A DNA stretch of 21,468 nt. Origin: JACCZZ01 sp044227805 (GTDB lineage Bacteria; Bacteroidota; Bacteroidia; Chitinophagales; UBA10324). The stretch is taken from assembly GCA_044227805.1 (NCBI GenBank), contig JBGAWA010000075.1, positions 1-21,468 on the forward strand. The letters run 5' to 3'. Below the pieces are notes generated by a model that was not told the origin of the DNA, searched no databases, and saw only the letters and a list, made by a program, of their open reading frames with translations. Below are positions 15,142-21,468 of the stretch, piece after piece. Position 1 is the stretch's first letter; the number at the start of each line of letters is the position of its first letter. The translations under genes were made by a program, and so were the position numbers.

Positions 15142-16224
15142 TTGAAGCCTGCTCTTTTATTGTTATTGTATTGCCTTAGTGCGCTGAACTTATATTCGCA
15201 GGGATTGTCGGCCTACCTGAACACACGCAACGCTTTCTATGTGTTTGATGATTCCGTCACCAGGGAAATCGACTACCTGCCACCTAAAAGTTATAAGATT
15301 GGTGGAAACTGCATAGCTTTTATCTCCAGTAACAATAGCTTCAAGGTATACCAGCGCGGCAAAGTGATTGAAGTCAATGAAGGATTCACCACGGATTATT
15401 TCATGACCGGCAATTATGTGGTGATGAAAAATAACACCTCTTTACATGTCTACGACAATGGCAAATCGATGTTGTTGGTGCGTAATCCCTATGACTGGGT
15501 GGCTTCTGACAGCATTGTGGGGTTTTCTGATCCATTGTCCAAAGGATACTTTATTTATACCGGAGGGAGAATTTTCGCGTTGAGCAGCGATCTCATCGCT
15601 GATCCGATTAAGATCAGCGATATAGGAAAAAACCTGCTCGCCTATACAACCATTGACGACAGCCTGAAAATTTTTTACCATGGGATCATTTATCCCCAGC
15701 CTGTACAGCATGTGACGGAAGTAAAAGTGGGCAAAAACATAGTCGCGTACCTTAATGATTACAACAGTGATTTTAAGATTTTTTATAAAGGGCAACCCTT
15801 TACGCCGGAGAACTTTGAGATAAAATGGTTCCAGACCGGTGATGACCTGGTGGCTTACCAGACCAGTGACGGAATATTCAAAATATTTTATGATGGCGTA
15901 GTGTTTACCATCGGTAATTTTAATCCTGATCAATTGAAGGTGACCGATAACCTGGTAACCTATTCAGATGAAGTTGGTTTTTTTAAGGTCTTTTATAAAG
16001 GTGAAACCTACCTGCTGGAGCGCTACACGCCGGATCATGTGGAGATGAGCCGGCATTCACTGTATTATATTGGTCGTGATGACCGCATCACCTTCTTCTC
16101 CTTTGGAGTACAGCAAGAGCTTCCGATGGAAAATTATAGCAGCTTGCAGCTCGACTATGATGTGTTGCGGGTGGAACCGACGCCTCATCAGTTTACCTTT
16201 TATTATAAAGGGAAAGTTTTTTAA
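15142..16224 (+). CDS. Secreted ten-repeat protein of unknown function
   Basis: A 360-residue exported protein. Residues 1-20 are a signal peptide (KPALLLLLYCLSALNLYSQ, cleavage after Gln20 likely). The rest is ten repeats of about 35 residues with consensus NLVAYxxxxxxFKIFYKGxxxx; the clearest are LLAYTTIDDSLKIFYHG, IVAYLNDYNSDFKIFYKG, LVAYQTSDGIFKIFYDG and LVTYSDEVGFFKVFYKG, with first and last units degenerate. The regular beta-rich pattern suggests a beta-propeller or closed beta-solenoid. There is no enzyme motif and no type IX sorting domain, so it is probably periplasmic or surface-attached. No ATG exists at the start; the TTG at 15142 is used because it precedes the signal peptide and the frame has a stop at 15097. 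It begins 83 bases after dusB. The stop codon overlaps a decayed repeat copy. Confidence 0.82.
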   Translation: MKPALLLLLYCLSALNLYSQGLSAYLNTRNAFYVFDDSVTREIDYLPPKSYKIGGNCIAFISSNNSFKVYQRGKVIEVNEGFTTDYFMTGNYVVMKNNTSLHVYDNGKSMLLVRNPYDWVASDSIVGFSDPLSKGYFIYTGGRIFALSSDLIADPIKISDIGKNLLAYTTIDDSLKIFYHGIIYPQPVQHVTEVKVGKNIVAYLNDYNSDFKIFYKGQPFTPENFEIKWFQTGDDLVAYQTSDGIFKIFYDGVVFTIGNFNPDQLKVTDNLVTYSDEVGFFKVFYKGETYLLERYTPDHVEMSRHSLYYIGRDDRITFFSFGVQQELPMENYSSLQLDYDVLRVEPTPHQFTFYYKGKVF

Positions 16225-16290
16225 CCCGGAATTTTCTATAGAAAGATTCTGCTTCGCTCAGAAGAGAAAATGAAAAATGCGGGCTTCAGG
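16223..16290 (+). repeat. Shortened, decayed copy of the intergenic repeat
   Basis: AACCCGGAATTTTCTATAG followed by AAAGATTCTGCTTCGCTCA matches the first 36 or so bases of the element with scattered changes, and the later GAAGAGAAAATG resembles the AAGAAAAGAAAATG inside the long loop. The long stem between them is missing. The first hairpin is kept in altered form (GAATTTTC/GAAAGATTC with one bulge). Its first two bases are part of the TAA stop of the ten-repeat protein, and it sits between two converging genes. Confidence 0.5.
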
Positions 16291-16317
16291 CAATATAATC
16301 TGCTGCTGGAAATTAGA

Positions 16318-17346
16318 TCAGGATAGTACCTTTTCCTTAGACCATTCCTTAGCCATCTGCTTCAGATCGATCAGCACCTGCTCCTGCCGCCTGCGGTTCT
16401 CCATATCTTCCGGATCCGTTTTCTGGCTCTGTTCCTTTTTTAACCGGTCGTTCTCTGCATTGAATTGGGTAATCTGTTCTGCAGTAAACTGCATTTCTTC
16501 GCCTTTCTTCACAAAAAAGCGTTCATATCCCAATTCATCCAGCTCATTTCCGGCTACCGATTCAAAAATGCGGATCTGCTCTTCCGGCATCTCTTTTAGG
16601 AACTTGTTATAGTTGTGGTGCATGATCGGTTTGGTAACGTTCTCCCAAAGCGAGCTGGCAACAGCGGTATTCTTCGCTTCCTGGCTATCGTAAAACTCCA
16701 TCATCTCCGGCATGAACTCGATGCCGAGAAAAGCGCACATGTTACGTAATGTGCTTTCTGTTTCTTCGGTCAGTTCAGTATAGGAAACCGTAAAGTAACG
16801 GTCGGTTGGCAGGTTGGCACGGGCATCGAGGCATAACCGTTGAAGTTCCGCCCATTGTTTGGCGATACAATACACATGCTTTTCTCCAATCACCGCTTTG
16901 GAGAAAGAAAGGGCTACATCGCGTCCGTCACGGTGCAGGTAGATGTATTTGTTATTGCCGAAATATTGATTGAGATGATCAGCCCAGCGGATATTCTGCA
17001 TACTCTTGCAAAGCCAGGCATGCGCACCATTCGATTCGCCATAGATATCCATGACAGCACCATAAATGGCAATCACATGCTTTTCACGGCAACGGCGTTT
17101 AACGTCGTCCCGGTTCAAGGTTGTATTCAACCATAATACAGGATTGGTTTCCACCAGCCTGCAAACTATCTCCACCAGATGGTTGAACTTATCATCATCC
17201 AGTATTACATGCACAGGAACAATGGAGTCAATCCGCTGCAGGATATGCGGTGGGTGGGGCGCAGCGATCTCATGTGAATTTGAAATCATCAGCCGCAATA
17301 AATTAGAACCTGACCGCTGTTCACCTACGAGAAAAAGAGCTTGCAT
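16318..17346 (-). CDS. PAPS-dependent sulfotransferase with coiled-coil tail
   Basis: Transfers sulfate from PAPS to an unknown acceptor such as a carbohydrate or lipid. The 5'-phosphosulfate loop is VGEQRSGSNLLR near the N-terminus (7-18), and the 3'-phosphate site is YLHRDGRDVALSF at 136-148, as in the bacterial sulfotransferase family. The 342 residues run past the usual end (about 285) into a highly charged, probably coiled-coil tail with NAENDRLKKEQSQ and MENRRRQEQVLIDLKQMA. No signal peptide or membrane helix is seen, so it acts in the cytoplasm. The start is 24 bases after the chrA stop, so the two are likely cotranscribed. A sulfate-handling link between them is attractive, because ChrA proteins belong to a family that also carries sulfate-like anions, but this is inference. 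Confidence 0.85.
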   Translation of the reverse strand: MQALFLVGEQRSGSNLLRLMISNSHEIAAPHPPHILQRIDSIVPVHVILDDDKFNHLVEIVCRLVETNPVLWLNTTLNRDDVKRRCREKHVIAIYGAVMDIYGESNGAHAWLCKSMQNIRWADHLNQYFGNNKYIYLHRDGRDVALSFSKAVIGEKHVYCIAKQWAELQRLCLDARANLPTDRYFTVSYTELTEETESTLRNMCAFLGIEFMPEMMEFYDSQEAKNTAVASSLWENVTKPIMHHNYNKFLKEMPEEQIRIFESVAGNELDELGYERFFVKKGEEMQFTAEQITQFNAENDRLKKEQSQKTDPEDMENRRRQEQVLIDLKQMAKEWSKEKVLS

Positions 17347-17370
17347 ACTCGTCTGTTTAATTCTGAAAAT

Positions 17371-18594
17371 TTATGGATAAAGAAAAAAGCCGATCAATCC
17401 GGCTGTGGGAATTATGTAAACCACATCAACATTGTATCTGATGAGCGCAAACAAAGCCCCGCCAAAAATAAGTAATGACGGCCAAAAAGAAGCAATAGAA
17501 GTGTAATCAGTCATTTTGGCTAATTCCCAGGCCGCGAAAAAGATCATCCCGATCACTCCGCATCGTATGCCGCGCAAAACGGATTTTGCAATAACCGACT
17601 TCTTAAAAAATTCCATTGCTTTGGAAGCCACCACCATCAAAATGGCCGGTGGTGTAAAGATGGCAATCGTAGAAAGCAAGGCGCCGACAATGCCTTTCAC
17701 CTGGAAACCGATGAAAGCAGCGGCAATCAGGATGGGGCCCGGCATCACCTGGCTGAAGGCGATACCGTCTTTGAAGCCGGCCTGTGTAACCCAATGAAAA
17801 ACTTCCACCACATGATGCTGAATGATTGGAATGATGACATACCCGCCGCCGAACAGCATCACGCTTAAGCCGGCAAAGGTCTTGACCAGGTTGAACAGAC
17901 TTTTGGGGTCCTGTACCGGAATATAAAGCCCGCTCGCCAAAACCGCAATCATCAGCAGTACCAGGCTTGTTGTTACGAACGGAAATTTCGATCGGTCGGG
18001 TTTTGGTGAGGAAGCAAGCGCTTTCCTGTCAGTGAAAAGAAGGTATCCGATAATACCAAACAAGAGCACAAGCAGAAAGGTAATATAGAGCCTGTAATCA
18101 CGCGGAATAAATACCAGCGCCGTAATGGCCAGTAATACCAGAACCAGTTCAATTTTGCCTTTCACATTTTGTTTCGCCATCCTGTAAGCCACACTGATAA
18201 TAACGGCTGCCACAGCGGGTACAAATCCCTGGAAGAACCTTTTCACTTCCGTCATATTTCCATAGATGCCGTAGAGATAACTTAAGAGCATCATGAGAAT
18301 GAAGGAAGGCAGCACCACAGCAATGCCGGCAACAACAGCGCCCCAGGGTCCTTTTAATTTATTTCCGGTATAAGCGACCACATTCACTGCCTGTGGGCCG
18401 GGTAATAAGCTGGCCAATGAAATGCCATCCAGCATTTCTTCAGGGCTTAGTAGTTTTCGTTTGCGAACAATGATGCTTTCCACCACCGAGATAAGCGACA
18501 TAAATCCACCAAAGCCCAGGCAACCTGCTTTTAAAAAAATGGTGAAAATGAAGAAGAGTGAAACGGGTTGCTTACTTTCCGAATCGGCGCTCAT
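17371..18594 (-). CDS. chrA: ChrA-type (CHR family) anion transporter, two-domain form
   Basis: Inner-membrane transporter of the CHR superfamily, known for chromate efflux. At 407 residues it is the long form with two homologous halves. The N-terminal half has GFGGFMSLISV and SLLPGPQAVNVVAYTG; the C-terminal half has MLFGGGYVIIPIIQ and SQVMPGPILIAAAFIG. About ten hydrophobic helices are visible. The ATG at 18594 is preferred; the frame continues to a TTG at 18627 that would add eleven polar residues. It is followed by the sulfotransferase after 24 bases. Chromate as substrate is the family default and not shown by the sequence; sulfate or another oxyanion is possible. Confidence 0.9.
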   Translation of the reverse strand: MSADSESKQPVSLFFIFTIFLKAGCLGFGGFMSLISVVESIIVRKRKLLSPEEMLDGISLASLLPGPQAVNVVAYTGNKLKGPWGAVVAGIAVVLPSFILMMLLSYLYGIYGNMTEVKRFFQGFVPAVAAVIISVAYRMAKQNVKGKIELVLVLLAITALVFIPRDYRLYITFLLVLLFGIIGYLLFTDRKALASSPKPDRSKFPFVTTSLVLLMIAVLASGLYIPVQDPKSLFNLVKTFAGLSVMLFGGGYVIIPIIQHHVVEVFHWVTQAGFKDGIAFSQVMPGPILIAAAFIGFQVKGIVGALLSTIAIFTPPAILMVVASKAMEFFKKSVIAKSVLRGIRCGVIGMIFFAAWELAKMTDYTSIASFWPSLLIFGGALFALIRYNVDVVYIIPTAGLIGFFLYP

Positions 18595-18962
18595 GGCAGC
18601 CTGCGGTTGTGGATCCTGGGTAGTCAAAAATTAATAAAATCTTAACGTTCGATGATTAATGTAGCAGTGCCATTTGTCACGGGTGACCCGAAATAAATGC
18701 CGCCAAAAATACACTTATTTTTTTCAGAAGTGCAGACAGTTTTTATTTTTTATCTCGCTGAAAGTGTTTTGGAATGCATGTTTGAATTTACCAAGGTTCT
18801 TATCGGCATGCCGCAAGAGGTTCCTCTGTTTAATTTCCTATCAAGCCAATCATTCACCCATTGTCTGTTGTGTGGGGATCGTAGCCATAGCAAACAAGAA
18901 AATTCAAAATAAGGATCTGTTATTTATGGCAATATTGAAAGAACTATTCCTCAAAGCAGTGA
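18595..18962. other. Gap between mltD and chrA
   Basis: This 368-base AT-rich gap contains the chrA leader and the dyads above. Short plus-strand open frames at 18674-19030 and 18697-18912 look like chance: they have no start context or recognisable domain, and the first overlaps the 3' end of mltD. No terminator hairpin for mltD was found. Confidence 0.5.
18676..18690. promoter_or_regulatory. Overlapping dyads upstream of chrA
   Basis: GTCACGGGTGAC (arms GTCAC/GTGAC) overlaps CGGGTGACCCG (arms CGGGT/ACCCG). They lie 82 bases before the chosen chrA start. A regulator site is possible; chance cannot be excluded for arms of five bases. Confidence 0.2.
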
Positions 18963-21044
18963 CTACCCTTTTGAGCTTAACTTCAGTACAGTGCCCGCTT
19001 TTAAATTATTGCATTTGGAAGCGCCGTTAAGCTTCCGGATCTCTGCTACGGTAGTGCCATGCCGTTGCGCAATATCCCAAAGCGTATCTCCATTGCGGGC
19101 TTTGTAGTAAACGTAACCGGTGCTGGTTGGGGATTGTTTCCCTGCAGTTTTGCCTGGAGTAACTGACTTTCCTGCAACGCCGGCTGTCATATTGGACTGA
19201 TTACTATTTTCTGACATTGTTGCCGCAGCCGTCGTTTGCTGTTTAGCTTCAGCCTCCGATGCAAAGATTTTCAGTTTTTGTCCAATCAATACGGTAGTGG
19301 TATTCATATTGTTCCACTCTTTTATTTGTGCAACAGTCACCTGGTGACTGGCGGCGATTTTTCCAAGATTATCACCTTTTTTTACCGTATAGATTGTGCT
19401 TTCTGTCACCGGGAGAGTTTTTGACTGCGAAAGCGGTTCTTTTACTTCAACTGTCTGGTCAGTTGATGGATCACTTTTCTTTGTTGCGGCCATAGCAGCA
19501 TGATCCACGTTCTTTGGATCATATATTTTGAGTCGTTGCCCGGGTATGATGGTCGTGCCGGTCAGCTTATTCCAGGTCTTGATTTCAGCAACAGTTACAG
19601 CATGCGCTGTGGCAATTTTTTGGAGGTTATCGCCTTGTCTTACAGTATAGATCACCTTTTGTATGGAATCGCTGACGCTGGATGCAGTGGTATTTTTTAT
19701 TGTGGTATCTGATTTGACAGCAGGGGCGGATTTATTAAATGCAGCTGCGGTGGAGGAGGATGTGGCACTTCGACCGCTGTTAATTTTCAGTTTCTGTCCT
19801 GCCCTGATAGTCGAGCTATGTAAATGGTTCCATTTTTTGAGTTGAGAAACAGAGACATGATATTTAGCCGCAATTTTTCCAAGGTTATCACCTTTACGTA
19901 CGGTGTAAGTGAAATTAGAACCCGGAGCATACCCGCCTTCAAAAGCTGCTTTGGCATTAACGGAATAGAGTATGATGGAATCCTTGCTCGCATCAAACAT
20001 AGCAATACGGTCAGCGGGTAACTTGCAGGCATAGGAGTAAATTGTTCCACCTGGTATCACACTACATTTCAAGCCCGGATTCAGGAACTTGAACTCTTCC
20101 ATACTCAAACCGGTAAACCTCGCAATCTGATCGCACGACATTTTTTCTGATACATCTACCGTGGTAATGGTTTCAAAACTATATTTCGGATATTGAGGTG
20201 AAAGATCATGTAAATCGTAATAAGTCATCACATAGGTGGCAGCGATAAAAGCCGGTACGTAGTTTCTGGTCTCCTTTGGCAGGTAGTTACGTATCTCCCA
20301 AAAAGTTTTCCCTCCTGACTGGGATATCGCCCGGTTGATATTGCCGGGTCCGCAATTGTAGGAAGCAATGGCCAGCAGCCAGTCGCCGTATATGTCAAAC
20401 ATCCCTCTTAGGTATTGAGCCGCGCCTTCTGTGGAGCGAATGATATCCTTTCGTTCATCAATGTATGAGTTGATATTCAACCCGTATTGTTTTGCCGTTC
20501 CATACATAAACTGCCACATGCCTGTTGCGCCCACGCGCGAAACAGCATGCGGATTGAGGGCTGATTCAATTATAGACAGGTATTTTATTTCGGGTGGAAT
20601 GCCATACTGTGCAAATACTTCATCGAAAACGGGAAAATAAATCTTGCTGAGTCCCAGCATTCTTGCCACCTGTTCACGGCGGTTAAGCACATACAGGTTG
20701 ATATACTTTTTTACTTCGTCATTGTAAGTTAAGTTTACCGGTGTTGCCAAAGCATTGAGCCGTGCGCTGTAAATAGAATCTTCATAAGTCGGAACATCAA
20801 CATTGGCAAAAGAAACTTTGGGTTCCTGCAGGCTGTCTAACCCGGTCAGCTCATTTTCCACTTCATTCAGTGAGTCATTACTTTCGTATTGATCAGGCAA
20901 AACCTGTGGATCGGTAATGACGGGTTCTTTTGACTGAACCCAGGGCGGCTGCTGTGCGAAAGCGGTGCTGCTAAAAAGCATGTTGCAGCAAAAGGCGAAG
21001 AAAAAAGCTGCAAGGATCTTTTTAATAAGTTCGTTCTTCGTCAT
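18963..21044 (-). CDS. mltD: MltD-like membrane-bound lytic transglycosylase with four LysM domains
   Basis: Peptidoglycan-cleaving enzyme forming 1,6-anhydro ends, exported to the periplasm. Residues 1-30 form a signal peptide ending in AFA, with cleavage before Gln31. The family-1 SLT domain is at about 135-275 with catalytic Glu160 in SIIESALNP, then GATGMWQFM and ASYNCGPGN. Next is a degenerate LysM-like module at about 290-343, as in other MltD proteins. Four LysM domains follow at about 380-421, 466-507, 552-593 and 647-689, each with (Y)xVxxGDxL, separated by Ser/Thr/Ala/Lys linkers. No lipobox Cys is seen at the cleavage site. The ATG at 21044 is preferred over the in-frame TTG at 21089 because it places the signal peptide properly. 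The length is 693 residues. Confidence 0.92.
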   Translation of the reverse strand: MTKNELIKKILAAFFFAFCCNMLFSSTAFAQQPPWVQSKEPVITDPQVLPDQYESNDSLNEVENELTGLDSLQEPKVSFANVDVPTYEDSIYSARLNALATPVNLTYNDEVKKYINLYVLNRREQVARMLGLSKIYFPVFDEVFAQYGIPPEIKYLSIIESALNPHAVSRVGATGMWQFMYGTAKQYGLNINSYIDERKDIIRSTEGAAQYLRGMFDIYGDWLLAIASYNCGPGNINRAISQSGGKTFWEIRNYLPKETRNYVPAFIAATYVMTYYDLHDLSPQYPKYSFETITTVDVSEKMSCDQIARFTGLSMEEFKFLNPGLKCSVIPGGTIYSYACKLPADRIAMFDASKDSIILYSVNAKAAFEGGYAPGSNFTYTVRKGDNLGKIAAKYHVSVSQLKKWNHLHSSTIRAGQKLKINSGRSATSSSTAAAFNKSAPAVKSDTTIKNTTASSVSDSIQKVIYTVRQGDNLQKIATAHAVTVAEIKTWNKLTGTTIIPGQRLKIYDPKNVDHAAMAATKKSDPSTDQTVEVKEPLSQSKTLPVTESTIYTVKKGDNLGKIAASHQVTVAQIKEWNNMNTTTVLIGQKLKIFASEAEAKQQTTAAATMSENSNQSNMTAGVAGKSVTPGKTAGKQSPTSTGYVYYKARNGDTLWDIAQRHGTTVAEIRKLNGASKCNNLKAGTVLKLSSKG

Positions 21045-21280
21045 TACGAGGCGGCAACTACATCTTTGGTGAGGGAAAATTTTGCGCAAAATACGGAATT
21101 AATTGCCGCAAACAGGCATGAGCCGCAATTGTTTGCCTGCGATTTAACACATGATTAACTACTTTATTGCGTAAGAAATAAGCAACGAGCAGATTCACTT
21201 CCTTCGCGTGCTGGCGAGATGCTGTAGCCGGATGATCTTTACCGGCGACATAATTTTTCTTCTATGTACACCTGACGATT
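21045..21280. other. Gap upstream of mltD
   Basis: Apart from the possible promoter, 21045-21280 shows no supported gene or RNA. A weak six-base dyad (CAGGCA/TGCCTG, about 21113-21140) was seen and not considered meaningful. The window ends 13 bases past the duplicated tail of repeat copy 3. Confidence 0.4.
21087..21112 (-). promoter_or_regulatory. Possible promoter for mltD
   Basis: On the minus strand TTTG (21112-21109) is followed 15 bases later by TATTTTG (21093-21087), close to the Bacteroidota -33 TTTG and -7 TAnnTTTG elements. The spacing is a few bases shorter than usual and the -7 site is one T short, so this is a guess. Confidence 0.25.
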
Positions 21281-21436
21281 AACCCGGATTTTTCAGTGGA
21301 AAAATCCCGTTTCGCTGCGACCTAGAACTGCTAAGGGTTTGCTCAATTTGTCGAGAAAAGAAAATGTTTCACAAACCCTAAGCAGTTCTACGTCGGGGTT
21401 AAACCCGTTGCCGCTTTGAACTGCAAAATGTGGGTT
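21281..21436 (+). repeat. Intergenic repeat element, copy 3
   Basis: Starts AACCCGGATTTTTCAGTGG and ends TGCAAAATGTGGGTT. Five base differences from copy 1 were counted over about 154 positions. The long hairpin is even better paired here, with arms TAGAACTGCTAAGGGTTTG and CAAACCCTAAGCAGTTCTA matching at 18 of 19 positions. It lies upstream of mltD, 12.5 kb from copy 1, in the same orientation on the plus strand. AACCC at the left and GGGTT at the right end are short terminal inverted repeats. Confidence 0.85.
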
Positions 21437-21455
21437 GAATTGCAAAATGTGGGTT
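21418..21455 (+). repeat. 19-bp tandem duplication at the end of copy 3
   Basis: GAACTGCAAAATGTGGGTT is followed immediately by GAATTGCAAAATGTGGGTT, differing at one base. The second unit carries the same GAATT as copy 1. This is a small slippage or insertion scar at the right end of the element. Confidence 0.8.
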
Positions 21456-21468
21456 AAACACCGAATTT

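Noticed and set aside
18697..18912. Plus-strand 71-codon open frame in the chrA-mltD gap
   Set aside because: No recognisable domain, poor start context, high Phe/Ser content from AT-rich DNA.

Overview
The window looks like chromosomal DNA from a member of the Bacteroidota, probably near Chitinophagales/Saprospiria. The reasons are the protein families and their wording, the gene order CPBP protease - DUF2007 - cdsA - psd, an mlaEFD cluster without mlaB/mlaC beside it, the near absence of strong Shine-Dalgarno sites, moderate GC, and a small DUF7009-like protein next to fdhD. No rRNA, tRNA, CRISPR array, integrase or transposase was seen. Species-level placement is not possible from the sequence alone.

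Layout: 1-156 is the 3' end of an unknown plus-strand gene. 157-620 holds a possible terminator and a frameshifted minus-strand gene relic. 621-3175 is an mlaE-mlaF-mlaD operon for lipid transport across the envelope. 3429-7431 is a plus-strand molybdenum-cofactor (Moco) cluster: moeA (with a damaged 5' end), moaC, a two-domain mobA-like gene, and moeB fused to a rhodanese domain. Facing it on the minus strand are fdhD and a small DUF7009-like gene overlapping it by ATGA; FdhD loads sulfur onto Moco of formate dehydrogenases, so 3.4-8.7 kb is one functional neighbourhood although no molybdoenzyme is present. 9085-13854 is a minus-strand envelope cluster: CPBP protease, DUF2007, cdsA, psd and an M14 zinc carboxypeptidase. 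dusB and a secreted ten-repeat protein of unknown function follow on the plus strand (14063-16224). On the minus strand are a sulfotransferase paired with a ChrA-type transporter (16318-18594), then an MltD-like lytic transglycosylase with four LysM domains (18963-21044).

The most distinctive non-coding signal is an intergenic repeat family of about 150 bp. There are two copies side by side at 8771-9083, a third at 21281-21436 that is about 97% identical to the first by eye, and a shortened decayed copy at 16223-16290. Each full copy starts with a small hairpin, continues with a long stem-loop, and tends to begin with AACCC and end with GGGTT. It looks like a REP/MITE-type element. Other points worth checking are the deletion/frameshift at the start of moeA, the MobB-like domain without a P-loop in the mobA gene, and the ten-repeat secreted protein.
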